A stretch of 64,000 nucleotides of DNA from Ramlibacter ginsenosidimutans. GTDB taxonomy: Bacteria; Pseudomonadota; Gammaproteobacteria; Burkholderiales; Burkholderiaceae_C. The stretch lies in the NCBI RefSeq assembly GCF_042678185.1, contig NZ_JBHUDQ010000029.1; one strand, given 5' to 3'. The notes under the pieces were generated by a model. That model searched no databases. It had not been told where the DNA came from and saw nothing but the letters and a program-made list of their open reading frames with translations. Of the stretch, positions 33,537 to 42,434 are shown in pieces (the first letter of the stretch is position 1; the number at the start of each line of letters is the position of its first letter). Made by a program: the position numbers and the translations under genes.

Positions 33537-34865
33537 TCAGCCGGTCGCTTCCGCTTCGATCGTCTCGTCCGGCAGCTTCAGCACGCCGGCGTTGAAGTCG
33601 TACTCGAACACTTCGCCGTAGCGACCCCATTCGATCGCGATCTCCAGCGTGCGCTCGGCTTCCTCGGCTTCGAGGGCCTCTTCCAGCAGCTGGATGAAGC
33701 GTTCTTCCTTCAGCGTGCCCGACGGCTCCGCCTCCAGGTCCTTGCGGATGCGCGCGGCAAGCGGCACGTGCGTGAGCAACTGCTGCCCGAAGATCTCCTG
33801 GCGCAGCGCCTGCCCGGCTTCGGCGAAACGCTGGCCGAGCGGGGTCAGGGCGATGTCGCCCTTCTCGACCTGCGCGAGTCCCAGCAGGCCGAGCGCTTCG
33901 TACGTGGGGAACAGTTCCTCGTCGGGCAGTTCCGCCTCGTCCGCGAGCTTTGGCAGGTCCGCACGGCCGAGGAAGGGCGGGTCGGCCAGCAGCTCCAGCA
34001 CGGCCTCGATGCGACCGACGTCCGTATCCGGCAGCCGGTAGTCCACCTGCGGTGCGACGGTCGCCAGCACGGCGGGCGCCGGGGCCGGCCGCATGGTCAT
34101 GAGGCCGTACACCTCGTCGATCAGCGTGCGCACCTGCGCCGAGTCCACGTTGCGCGGCCGCGGCACATCGATGACGTACTCGCTGCGGATGCGACCCGGG
34201 TCGCTGGAGAGGATGATGATGCGGTCGGCCATCATCACCGCCTCCTCGATGTTGTGCGAGACCACCAGGATGCCCCGGGTCGGGATGCTCCCGCTGTCCC
34301 ACAGCTCGAGGATGTCGGTGCGCAGCCCTTCGCCCGTGAGCACGTCGAGTGCGGAGAAGGCTTCGTCCATCAGCAGCACGTCGGGGTTCGTGACCAGCGC
34401 CCGCGCGATGCCCACGCGCTGGCGCATGCCGCCCGACAGCTCGCGCGGCAGCGCGCCGCCGAAGCCGCCGAGGCCCATGAGTTCGAGCATCGCGTCGGCG
34501 CGCTGCTGTCGCTCGTCCGCCGCGACGCCTTGCGCTTCCAGTCCGAGCTCCACGTTCTGCTGCACGGTCAGCCAGGGGAAGAGCGCGAAGGACTGGAACA
34601 CCATGGCCACGCCGTCCACCGGTTCCACGATGGAGCGGCCGCGGTAGCTCACGCTGCCGCCATCCGCAGGAATCAGTCCGGCCATGATGCGCAGCAGCGT
34701 CGACTTGCCGGAACCCGACTTGCCCAGCAGCGCGACGATCTCGCCTTCCACCAGCGTGAAGTTCACGCCATCGAGCACCCGGCGGGGCGCACCGTCGGCC
34801 GTGCGGAACGACTTCGACACGCCCTGCAGGTCGAGCAGGGACTTCTTCATCGACGGTTGCTTCAT
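33537..34865 (-). CDS. ABC importer ATPase with C-terminal AAA-associated domain
   Basis: A 442-residue protein. Residues about 10-255 form a NitT/TauT-type ABC ATPase: Walker A GKSGSGKST, Q-loop VFQSFALFPW, signature LSGGMRQRVGIARAL, Walker B VLLMDEAFSALD, and H-loop VVSHNIEEAV. The remaining 180 residues form the AAA-associated domain (YEALGLLGLAQVEKGDIALTPLGQRFAEA), probably regulatory. It overlaps the permease gene by ATGA. No substrate-binding protein gene lies in the operon, so the substrate is unknown. Confidence 0.9.
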   Translation of the reverse strand: MKQPSMKKSLLDLQGVSKSFRTADGAPRRVLDGVNFTLVEGEIVALLGKSGSGKSTLLRIMAGLIPADGGSVSYRGRSIVEPVDGVAMVFQSFALFPWLTVQQNVELGLEAQGVAADERQQRADAMLELMGLGGFGGALPRELSGGMRQRVGIARALVTNPDVLLMDEAFSALDVLTGEGLRTDILELWDSGSIPTRGILVVSHNIEEAVMMADRIIILSSDPGRIRSEYVIDVPRPRNVDSAQVRTLIDEVYGLMTMRPAPAPAVLATVAPQVDYRLPDTDVGRIEAVLELLADPPFLGRADLPKLADEAELPDEELFPTYEALGLLGLAQVEKGDIALTPLGQRFAEAGQALRQEIFGQQLLTHVPLAARIRKDLEAEPSGTLKEERFIQLLEEALEAEEAERTLEIAIEWGRYGEVFEYDFNAGVLKLPDETIEAEATG

Positions 34866-36598
34866 CGGCTGCGATCCTCGGCCAGCAGGTACAGGCGCCG
34901 CCAGAAGAAGCGGTTCAACAGCATGACGAACACGCACATGACCCCGATCCCCAGGGCCGTGCGATGGAAGTCACCGGCATCGGTCATCTGCTTGATGTAG
35001 CTGCCCAGGCCGTCCGCCACCAGCGAAGTCTTGCCCCAGGTCACGTATTCCGCAACGATACTCGCGTTCCACGAACCGCCGCTGGCGGTGATCGCGCCCG
35101 TCACGAAGCTCGGGAACACCGCCGGCAGGTAGATGCGTTTCCATTTCAGCCAGCCCCTCACCCCGAGGTTGTCGGCCGCGAGCCGCAGCTCGTTGGGCAG
35201 GGTCGACGCGCCCGCAACCACGTTGAACAGGATGTACCACTGCGTGCCGAACACCATCAGCGGGCTCAGCCAGATGTTGGGGTTGAGGCGGTACGTGACC
35301 AGCACATAGACCACCAGCGGGAACATCAGGTTCACCGGGAACGCGGCCAGGAACTGCGCGAGCGCCTGCACCTTCTGCGAGTACGCCGGGCGCAGGCCGA
35401 TCCACACCGAGATCGGCACCCACAGCACCGAAGCCAGCGCGATCAGCACGAGCACGCGCGCGAGGGTGATGAAGCCCAGGCCGATCACGTGGAAGGTCTC
35501 GCCCCAGCCGACGACGCCGTGCACGTAGAGAAAGAAGGCCAGGCCGGTGGCCACGGCGATCAGCAGGAGGGCGAAGTCCCACATGCGGCTCCAGACGAGG
35601 CTGGCGGCCGCCTGCGGCGCGGCCACTGGCGCGTCCTGCCTGCGCGGCGCGCTGAACCAGCCCAGGGCGCGGCGCATGCGGGCCCAGAAGCGGTCGGTGA
35701 TGGCGCGCACGAGGGCGCTGCGGCGACCCCAGTCCAGCAGCCACGAGTTCTGGGCCGTGTCGCCCTGCGACTCCTCGAAGCGGAACTTGTCGGCCCACGC
35801 CAGCAGGGGCCGGAAGAACAGCTGGTCGTACAGCAGGATGCCGGCCAGCATCGCGACTATCGCCCACAGGATGGCGCGGCCGTCCTCGTGCGCGATCGCC
35901 ACCGCGATGTAGGCGCCGATGCCGGGCAGCTTGATGTCCTGGTTGGCCACCGAGACGGCTTCGGCCGCGACCAGGAAGAACCAGCCGCCGGACATCGACA
36001 TCATCATGTTCCACAGCAGGCCGGGGGTGGCGAAAGGCAGCTCCAGACGCCAGAACCGCTGCCAGCCGGAGAGCCGGAACACCCGCGCCGCCTCGTTCAG
36101 CTCCGGCGGGATGGTCTTGATCGACTGGTACATGCTGAACGCCATGTTCCAGGCCTGCGAAGTGAAGATCGCGAAGATCGCGGCGCATTCCACACCCAGC
36201 AGGTTGCCGGGGAACAGCGCGATGAAGGGCGCGATGGCGATGGCCTGGAAGCCGAGGATGGGCACCGACTGCAGCACGTCCAGCAGCGGGATCAGCATCT
36301 TCTCCGCAGCGCGGTACTTGGCGGCGAGCGTGGCGAACACGAAGCTGAAGAGCAGCGAGCACGTCAGCGCCATGAACATGCGCAGGATCGTCCGCAGCAG
36401 GTAGTAGGGAAGTTGCACCGGATTTAGCGAGATCGGCGTCGGCTGGCCCAGGACGAAGGGCCGCGTCATCTGCGCCGCGCCGAACGCCAGCGCCGCGAAC
36501 ACGCACAACACGATGGGCAGCAGCGCCCAGTCCCACCGGTTGGGCGTCGTCGCGAACAGGGAAGTGCCGGTGCGGCGGGAAGAAAAGATGGTGAACAT
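34862..36598 (-). CDS. ABC importer permease, two fused domains
   Basis: A 578-residue protein with two BPD_transp_1 permease domains in tandem. The first (about 65-300) carries the EAA loop ELNEAARVFRLSGWQRFWRLELPFATPGLL and the second (about 360-578) ELRLAADNLGVRGWLKWKRIYLPAVFPSFVTGAI. Both resemble NitT/TauT/SsuC permeases, so this gene provides both halves of the channel. GTG and ATG candidates lie near 36598; ATG gives the sequence MFTIFSSRR. The gene is divergent from a Bug receptor, with 117 bases between. Confidence 0.9.
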   Translation of the reverse strand: MFTIFSSRRTGTSLFATTPNRWDWALLPIVLCVFAALAFGAAQMTRPFVLGQPTPISLNPVQLPYYLLRTILRMFMALTCSLLFSFVFATLAAKYRAAEKMLIPLLDVLQSVPILGFQAIAIAPFIALFPGNLLGVECAAIFAIFTSQAWNMAFSMYQSIKTIPPELNEAARVFRLSGWQRFWRLELPFATPGLLWNMMMSMSGGWFFLVAAEAVSVANQDIKLPGIGAYIAVAIAHEDGRAILWAIVAMLAGILLYDQLFFRPLLAWADKFRFEESQGDTAQNSWLLDWGRRSALVRAITDRFWARMRRALGWFSAPRRQDAPVAAPQAAASLVWSRMWDFALLLIAVATGLAFFLYVHGVVGWGETFHVIGLGFITLARVLVLIALASVLWVPISVWIGLRPAYSQKVQALAQFLAAFPVNLMFPLVVYVLVTYRLNPNIWLSPLMVFGTQWYILFNVVAGASTLPNELRLAADNLGVRGWLKWKRIYLPAVFPSFVTGAITASGGSWNASIVAEYVTWGKTSLVADGLGSYIKQMTDAGDFHRTALGIGVMCVFVMLLNRFFWRRLYLLAEDRSR

Positions 36599-36715
36599 GC
36601 TGGCGCCCGGATCTTGCACCAAGTGCCTGACGCCGCGCCTTCGCAGGCGATCGTGGAATGTCCGCATTGCCGGGTGCACGCGCGTCCGCTCCAATGCGCC
36701 CACAAGGAGACATGC

Positions 36716-37690
36716 ATGCGAACACTCGCGCGCGCCGCCGCCGCCCTCGTGCTGGCGGGGCTCACCATGGCCGTTGCGGCCCAGACCACCGACCTCCCGC
36801 ACCAACCCGTGCGCATGGTGGTGACCTTTCCACCCGGAGGCAGCGCCGATGCGGTGGTGCGCATGATCGTGCCGCGCCTGACCGAGAAGCTCGGCCAGCA
36901 GGTGATCGTCGACAACCGGCCGGGTGCGGGTGGCAACGTCGGCCTCTCGCTGGTGGCCAAGGCGCCGGCCGACGGATATACGCTTGGCGTCGGCGCGGCC
37001 GGTGCACTGTCGGCCAACAGCAGCCTGTATGCGCAGATGCCCTTCGATCCGCTGAAGGACTTCCAGGCGGTGTCGGGGCTCGCGGCGATTCCGTTCGTGC
37101 TGGTGGGCAGTCCGACCCTGCCCGCGCACACGCTGAAGGACCTGCTCGCGCTGGCCAAGGCGCAGCCGGACAAGTTCTCCATCGCGCACGGCGGCAACGG
37201 CACGGCAATGCATCTCTCGGCCGCGCTGCTGGCGCAGATGGCCGACGTCAAGCTCGTGCAGGTGCCGTACAAGGGCTCGGGTCCGGCGGCGCTCGCCGTG
37301 CTCGCGGGCAACGTGCAGCTCGCAGTGGTGGACCTGCCGGCGGCACTGCAACAGATCCGCGCGGGCAAGCTGGTCGCGTACGCCGTCACCAGCCCGCGCC
37401 GCCTGCCGCAACTGCCCGACGTGCCCACCGCGTCCGAGGCGGGGCTCGCCGGCTACGAGTCGATCGGCTGGTTCGGCGTGGTCGCGCCCGCGGGCACGCC
37501 GCCTGCCGTGGTGCAGCGGCTCAATGCGGAGATCACGGGCGCCCTCAACGACGAGGCGATCCGCACGCACATGCGCGACCTCGGCGTCGAGCCCATGCCA
37601 ACGACGCCGGAAGCCTTCGAGGCCTACATCCGTTCCGAGACGACAAAGTGGGCCAAGGTGATCCACCAGGCCAACATCAAATTGGACTGA
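36716..37690 (+). CDS. Bug/TctC periplasmic solute-binding protein
   Basis: A 324-residue receptor with a signal peptide ending AVAAQ. The family core is complete: VRMVVTFPPGGSADAVVRMIVPRLTEKLGQQVIVDNRPGAGGNVG, the repeated PYKGSGPA and LPDVPTASEAGLAGYE, and a final helix SETTKWAKVIHQANIKLD. Bug proteins bind carboxylated or aromatic acids; no TctA/TctB transporter is nearby, so this one is an orphan. AAGGAG precedes ATG. Four bases separate it from the FAD monooxygenase. Confidence 0.92.
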   Translation: MRTLARAAAALVLAGLTMAVAAQTTDLPHQPVRMVVTFPPGGSADAVVRMIVPRLTEKLGQQVIVDNRPGAGGNVGLSLVAKAPADGYTLGVGAAGALSANSSLYAQMPFDPLKDFQAVSGLAAIPFVLVGSPTLPAHTLKDLLALAKAQPDKFSIAHGGNGTAMHLSAALLAQMADVKLVQVPYKGSGPAALAVLAGNVQLAVVDLPAALQQIRAGKLVAYAVTSPRRLPQLPDVPTASEAGLAGYESIGWFGVVAPAGTPPAVVQRLNAEITGALNDEAIRTHMRDLGVEPMPTTPEAFEAYIRSETTKWAKVIHQANIKLD

Positions 37691-37694
37691 GCCC

Positions 37695-39344
37695 ATGAAT
37701 GTGCTGGACACCGACGTCCTGGTGGTGGGCGCTGGCCCCGTGGGCCTGACGCTTGCGATGGACCTCGCCGCGCGCGGCGTGCAGGTAGTGATCGCCGAGA
37801 TCCGCCGGTACGCCGAGCCGCCCAATGTGAAGTGCAACCACGTCGCGGCGCGCACCATGGAGCGCTTCCGCCGGCTCGGCGTGGCGGAGAAGCTGCGCGA
37901 TGCGGGGCTGCCGGCGGACTATCCCAACGACGTGGTATTCCGCACCAGCGTCACCGGCACCGAGCTCACGCGCATTCCCATCCCGTGCCGCGCCGATCGC
38001 TACACGTCCAGGGAAGGCCCGGATACCTGGTGGCCAACGCCGGAGCCGCCGCACCGCATCAACCAGCTGTTCCTGGAGCCCATCCTGCTGGAACACACGG
38101 CGGCGCTGCAAGGCGTGACGCTGTTGAACCGCACGCAGCTCACATTGTTCGCGCAGCGCGAGGGCGGCGTCGAAGCGACGGCGCTGGACCTGGACACCGG
38201 CGCCGAGCGGCGCATCCGCTGCCGCTACATGGTCGGCTGCGATGGCGGCAGTTCCACCGTGCGCAAGGCGATCGGTGCGAAGCTGGAAGGCACGCCCGTG
38301 ATCCAGCGCGTGCAGTCCACCTACATCCGCGCGCCGCAGTTGCGCGCCATGATTCCGGGCAAGCCCGCGTGGTCGTATTACTCGGTGAACCCGCGCCGCT
38401 GCGGCACGGTGTTCGCCATCGACGGGCACGAGACCTGGCTGGTGCACAACCACCTCAATCCCGACGAGCCGGACTTCGACACGATCGACCGCGACTGGGC
38501 CATCCGCCAGATCCTCGGCGTCGGTCCCGATTTCCAGTACGAGGTGCTGTCGAAGGAGGACTGGGTGGGCCGCCGCCTCGTGGCCGACCGCTTCCGCGAC
38601 CGCAACGTGTTCATCGCCGGCGATGCGGCGCACCTTTGGGTGCCCTATGCAGGCTACGGCATGAACGCGGGCATCGCCGACGCGCTCAACCTCTCGTGGC
38701 TGCTCGCGGCACGCCTGCAGGGCTGGGGCGACGAAGCCATCCTGGATGCGTACGAGGCCGAACGGCAGCCGATCACCATGCAGGTGTCGAACTTCGCCAT
38801 GGACCACGCCGCCAAGATGATCAAGGCGCGGCGCGCGGTGCCCGCGAACATCGAGGCCCAGGACGCGGCCGGTGCGCAGGCGCGGCGCGAGGTGGGCGAG
38901 GAGGCGTATGCGCTCAACGTGCAGCAGTTCTGCTGTGCGGGGCTCAACTTCGGCTACTTCTACCAGGGCTCGCCCATCATCGCCGGCGACGGCGAGACGC
39001 CACCCGCGTACACGATGGGCGACTTCACGGAATCGACGGTGCCGGGTTGCCGCGCGCCGCACTTCTGGCTGGCGGACGGCCGCTCGCTGTACGACGCGTT
39101 CGGGGCCGGCTACACCTTGCTGCGCTTCGACGTGCGCGCGGACGTGGCGCCGCTGCAATCGGCGGCGCGCGAGCGCGGCATGCCCTTGACGATCGTCGAC
39201 GTCGCCGGCGTCGAGCCACCCGCCGCGTACCGGCACGCCCTGCTGCTTTGCCGCGACGACCAGCATGTGGCCTGGCGCGGCGATGCGCTGCCGGCGCACG
39301 CGAGCGGGCTGGTGGCGATGCTGTGCGGGGCAGGGCGCAGCTAG
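37695..39344 (+). CDS. FAD-dependent aromatic monooxygenase
   Basis: A 549-residue class A flavoprotein hydroxylase. The dinucleotide loop VVGAGPVGLTLAMDLAARG is at residues 10-28, the DG motif at CDGGSSTVRKAIGA, and the GD motif at VFIAGDAAHLWVPYAGYGMNAGIADALNLSWLLAA. A C-terminal thioredoxin-like domain (about 460-549) ends it, as in MhpA/PheA-type ring hydroxylases. It would add one oxygen atom to an aromatic acid or phenol with NAD(P)H. It is cotranscribed with the preceding Bug receptor. Confidence 0.9.
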   Translation: MNVLDTDVLVVGAGPVGLTLAMDLAARGVQVVIAEIRRYAEPPNVKCNHVAARTMERFRRLGVAEKLRDAGLPADYPNDVVFRTSVTGTELTRIPIPCRADRYTSREGPDTWWPTPEPPHRINQLFLEPILLEHTAALQGVTLLNRTQLTLFAQREGGVEATALDLDTGAERRIRCRYMVGCDGGSSTVRKAIGAKLEGTPVIQRVQSTYIRAPQLRAMIPGKPAWSYYSVNPRRCGTVFAIDGHETWLVHNHLNPDEPDFDTIDRDWAIRQILGVGPDFQYEVLSKEDWVGRRLVADRFRDRNVFIAGDAAHLWVPYAGYGMNAGIADALNLSWLLAARLQGWGDEAILDAYEAERQPITMQVSNFAMDHAAKMIKARRAVPANIEAQDAAGAQARREVGEEAYALNVQQFCCAGLNFGYFYQGSPIIAGDGETPPAYTMGDFTESTVPGCRAPHFWLADGRSLYDAFGAGYTLLRFDVRADVAPLQSAARERGMPLTIVDVAGVEPPAAYRHALLLCRDDQHVAWRGDALPAHASGLVAMLCGAGRS

Positions 39345-39703
39345 TCGCGCCCCAGCAGCCACTCCACGGCGGCGGGTTCGTCCACGAATACCGCCAGGTT
39401 CACCCCGGCGCCTTGCGCTTCCTTCCGGCTGATGCCGGTGGCACGGTCCGGCAGGACCAGCGACGCGATCCGGTCCATGTGCGCGAGGTGGCGGGCGACG
39501 GCCTGGCCGATCGCCACGTGGTCGGTGACCGATTTCAGCGTCGAGATCTCCCGCAGATCGAACAGTCCGCGCGCGACCGGCCAGGACCTTGTCTCGGGGC
39601 CCATGAGCTCGACGAAGGAGAGGAACTGGCCGAGCGACGGGTCGCCCTGCAGCGACACCAGGGAGTAGCCGCTGCGGTGCTCGATGCGGTGGTGCAGGGA
39701 CAT
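39341..39703 (-). CDS. SpoIIAA/STAS-like small protein
   Basis: A 120-residue protein with the SpoIIAA-like pattern: YSLVSLQGDPSLGQFLSFVELMG, ARGLFDLREIS as the central strand-helix, and GVNLAVFVDEPAAVEWL at the end. These occur as small regulators that bind partner proteins. The stop codon of the monooxygenase overlaps its own end by four bases (convergent). The family assignment comes from the predicted alternation of strands and helices. Confidence 0.6.
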   Translation of the reverse strand: MSLHHRIEHRSGYSLVSLQGDPSLGQFLSFVELMGPETRSWPVARGLFDLREISTLKSVTDHVAIGQAVARHLAHMDRIASLVLPDRATGISRKEAQGAGVNLAVFVDEPAAVEWLLGRD

Positions 39704-39737
39704 CAGCGCATTCTGGCGGGGATCCAGGAGGGTTCCT

Positions 39738-39950
39738 TCAGCGGTTTGCCGGCTTCGGGAAGGCGCGTTCGTAAGCGGCGGTGCACAGCTCGCGTGTCGT
39801 GAGCAGATGCTGCCGCTCCTGCTGGAGCTGGTCCGCCGGCACTTCGCCGTGCACCGCGCGCATCGCCAGGTCGGTGAAAGCCGTCTCCAGCTCCATCAGT
39901 TCGCGGTGGATCTGCAGCCACTCCTGGACGTGTTCGGTTTGCTGGCTCAT
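39738..39950 (-). CDS. Small hypothetical helical protein
   Basis: A 70-residue protein, mostly one helical hairpin: TEHVQEWLQIHRELMELETAFTDLAMRAVHG and ADQLQQERQHLLTTRELCTAAYERAF. No motif is recognised. ATG 39950 is taken as start; an upstream ATG in a GC-rich leader would add 34 doubtful residues. It is 34 bases from the STAS-like gene on the same strand and might form a unit with it. Confidence 0.6.
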   Translation of the reverse strand: MSQQTEHVQEWLQIHRELMELETAFTDLAMRAVHGEVPADQLQQERQHLLTTRELCTAAYERAFPKPANR

Positions 39951-40078
39951 GGGCAGAATCATATTGCGGCAGCCAACGCGGCCGAACACGACACGAAAGC
40001 GTTCATCGCGCAGGTTTGCTCCTGCTGCCGCGCCGCGGTGCAAGCTGGACACGAAGGCTGGCGCGTGATCAGGCCAGG

Positions 40079-40182
40079 AGAACGCAGAATGCGCAGAGGT
40101 TACGCAGAGGACGCACGGAAAACCATCTTGAATGTCTTCCCTGCGTCCTCTGCGCGACCTTTGCGTCCTCTGCGTTGACTTC
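40079..40182. repeat. CTCTGCG-type long palindrome, copy B
   Basis: The same structure as copy A: left arm GAACGCAGAATGCGCAGAGG at 40079-40098, right arm TCCTCTGCGCGACC and TTTGCGTCCTCTGCGTT to 40182, with the spacer ACCATCTTGAATGTCTTCC. It lies in the 250-base gap before the histidine kinase gene end. Confidence 0.85.
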
Positions 40183-40200
40183 TCCGATCAGCCACCCTGC

Positions 40201-41340
40201 CTATCCGCGGGGCAACTCGATCGTGAACGCGGTCCCGCTCTCGTCCGAGCGGACCCGCACCATGCCGCCATGGCCGCGGGCGATCTCGCGCACGATGAAC
40301 AGGCCGAGGCCCACGCCCTGGCTCGCCCCCGGCGCCGCGCCACGCACCATGGGTTCGAACAGCTGCGGCAGGATGTCCGGCGGAATCGGCTTGCCCTGGT
40401 TGTGCACGGTCACGCAGAAGCGGCTCTCGCCGAACTCGCTGCGCACGGTGATCAGCTCGCCCTTGGCCCCGTGGTTCGCGGCGTTCGCGACCAGGTTGCC
40501 GACCGCCTGCACGATCCGCTCCGGGTCGGCCTCGATGTCCCCTTCGCCCTGCCGCTCATGCCGCAGGCTGTGGTCGGGGAAGGCGATGGCGAGCTCCAGC
40601 ACGCCGTCCGCGATCGCCTGCTGGAGGTCGCATTGGCGCTTGCGGATGGACAGGCCGCGCCCGAGCCGCGCCTGCGAAAAATCGAGCAAGTCCGAGATCA
40701 GGTGCTGCATGCGGGCGACGGCCCGCTTGATGCGGTCGACCACCTGCTGCTGCTGCTCGGGCGAGATGCCCCGCTCCAGCAGGATGGTGCTCATGTGGAC
40801 CACGGACAGGGGATTGCGGATGTCGTGGCTCACGACACCCACGAGCTGCTCCGCGAACGTCGCGCGATCCTCCGCTTCCGAGCGGGCGTCGACGATGTTC
40901 TGCTGGTCGCGCGCGTGCTGGGCGGAGAGCTCTTCGGCCCGCTTGCGCTGCAGCAGCAGCTCGCGCTCGTACTTGTGGCGGTCCTCGGCGACGAAGATCG
41001 CGATGTGCAGCAGCTTCGCGCCGTTCGCGCCCTGCCTGGCGATGTTCACCATCACGGGCAGCGGCGCGGCGTCGGGACGCCGCAGTTCGAGTTTCACCTC
41101 CGCCACGGAAGGCTGCATCTGCAGCAAGGGCTGCAGGTGCGTGTGCCAGAACATCCGGCCGCCGACGGTCAGCAGGTCCTGGAAGCGTTTGCGCCCGGCG
41201 AGGTCCTCGCGCGAGCAGCGCAGCCAGGTGCACAGCGTCCGGTTGGCGGCAATCACCTGCCCGTCCGGCTCTGCCAGCAGCAAGCCGCAAGGGGCCGAAT
41301 CGTAGAGTTCCTCGGCACCGGGGAGGGATCCCGCGTGCAT
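40201..41340 (-). CDS. PAS-domain sensor histidine kinase
   Basis: A 379-residue soluble kinase. An N-terminal PAS domain (about 8-120: SAPCGLLLAEPDGQVIAANRTLCTWL) is followed by a coiled coil (121-165) and the HisKA box VVSHDIRNPLS with H172. The catalytic domain has NLVANAANHG, a G1 region and GVGLGLFIVREIARGHGG. No membrane segment is visible, so the signal is cytosolic. It starts two bases after the stop of the hydrolase gene, an arrangement that implies coupling. The PAS ligand is unknown. Confidence 0.9.
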   Translation of the reverse strand: MHAGSLPGAEELYDSAPCGLLLAEPDGQVIAANRTLCTWLRCSREDLAGRKRFQDLLTVGGRMFWHTHLQPLLQMQPSVAEVKLELRRPDAAPLPVMVNIARQGANGAKLLHIAIFVAEDRHKYERELLLQRKRAEELSAQHARDQQNIVDARSEAEDRATFAEQLVGVVSHDIRNPLSVVHMSTILLERGISPEQQQQVVDRIKRAVARMQHLISDLLDFSQARLGRGLSIRKRQCDLQQAIADGVLELAIAFPDHSLRHERQGEGDIEADPERIVQAVGNLVANAANHGAKGELITVRSEFGESRFCVTVHNQGKPIPPDILPQLFEPMVRGAAPGASQGVGLGLFIVREIARGHGGMVRVRSDESGTAFTIELPRG

Positions 41341-41342
41341 GG

Positions 41343-42137
41343 CTAGAGCCGGGCGATGAACTGTTCCATCGCGGCGGTACTCGCACTCGGTGCGCTGAGG
41401 TGCGGGCAGTGGCCCACGTTCTCGATGATCCGCAGCGTGCAATCGGGAATGCGCTTCTGCATGTACTCGCCGACGCTCCGCGGGGCGATCACGTCCTCGC
41501 TGCATTGCAGGATCAAGGTGGGCGCCTGCAGCTTGGGCAGCTCGGAGCGCAGGTCGGACAGGAAGGTCACGCGCGCGAACTGCTTGGCGATCTCCGGGTC
41601 GGTGCGGCAGAAGCTGCTGGTGAGCTCGCGGGCGAGTTCCGGCTGGTCGGGCGCGCCCATGATCGCCGGGGCCATGTTGCTGGACCAGCCGAGATAGTTG
41701 CTCTCCAGCGTCTCGAGCAGGCCCTCGATATCCTCGCGTTCGAAGCCGCCGACATAGTCGCCGTCGTTGATGTAGCAGGGCGACGGACCGACCATCACCT
41801 GCGCAAGGAAGGCATCGGGACAGCGCAGGTTGGCGAGCAGCCCGATCATCGCGCTCACGGAATGACCGACGCAGATGGCGGGCGCGGTCGTCACCTCCGC
41901 CAGCACCTCGCACACGTCGGCGGCATAGCCGTCCAGCGTGGCGTACTTCGCCGGCGAATACGCCGACAGGTCCGATCCGCCGCTGCCCACGAGGTCCACG
42001 AGGATGCACGTGAAGCTCTCGGAGAAGTGGGGCGCCATCAGGCGCCACATGTTCTGGTCGCAGCCGAAGCCGTGCAGGAACAGCATGGGGGGCCCTGAGC
42101 CGACCAGCTTGACGTTGTTGCGATTCAGGACGGACAT
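41343..42137 (-). CDS. RsbQ-like alpha/beta hydrolase
   Basis: A 264-residue alpha/beta hydrolase. LFLHGFGCDQNMWRLMAPHFSESFTCILVDLVGSGGSDL is the start of the fold and the nucleophile lies in GHSVSAM (S93). The acid and base lie in LQCSEDVIAPRSVGEYM and NVGHCPHLSAPSA. Close to RsbQ of Bacillus and the KAI2/D14 family, which hydrolyse or bind small ligands and, in RsbQ, activate a PAS-containing partner (RsbP). Here it directly precedes a PAS kinase, so the pair probably plays the same game through a histidine kinase. Confidence 0.88.
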   Translation of the reverse strand: MSVLNRNNVKLVGSGPPMLFLHGFGCDQNMWRLMAPHFSESFTCILVDLVGSGGSDLSAYSPAKYATLDGYAADVCEVLAEVTTAPAICVGHSVSAMIGLLANLRCPDAFLAQVMVGPSPCYINDGDYVGGFEREDIEGLLETLESNYLGWSSNMAPAIMGAPDQPELARELTSSFCRTDPEIAKQFARVTFLSDLRSELPKLQAPTLILQCSEDVIAPRSVGEYMQKRIPDCTLRIIENVGHCPHLSAPSASTAAMEQFIARL

Positions 42138-42434
42138 GGTTCTCGGGTCGGGGGCAAGGCGGCAGTCTGTATCCGCAGCGCTGCCTTGTATGTAGGCCCG
42201 GGCCGACTGTGCCGAAGGGCTGCAGCACGCGGGGTGCCCGAGCCGGGTGTAGGCGACGTACTACGGCGGAAGCAGCCCGGTCCCACAACGACCGCCCGCC
42301 TATGCGCATCGAATGTGCGTCTTGGGTGCGGTGGGCGCACCCCCGGCAGGTCGTACGCCGGAGGTGCACAGCCGGTACTCTGCTCCGGTCCGGTTTGCCG
42401 CGTGGCTTGACAAGCGAAGCGAGGACTCCCGCGC
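42138..42434. other. Divergent gap between hydrolase and response regulator
   Basis: About 297 bases without a gene. A TTGACA-like -35 (42414-42420, CTTGACAAGCG) lies close to the response-regulator start, but no -10 is clear. No repeat copy is present. Confidence 0.4.
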
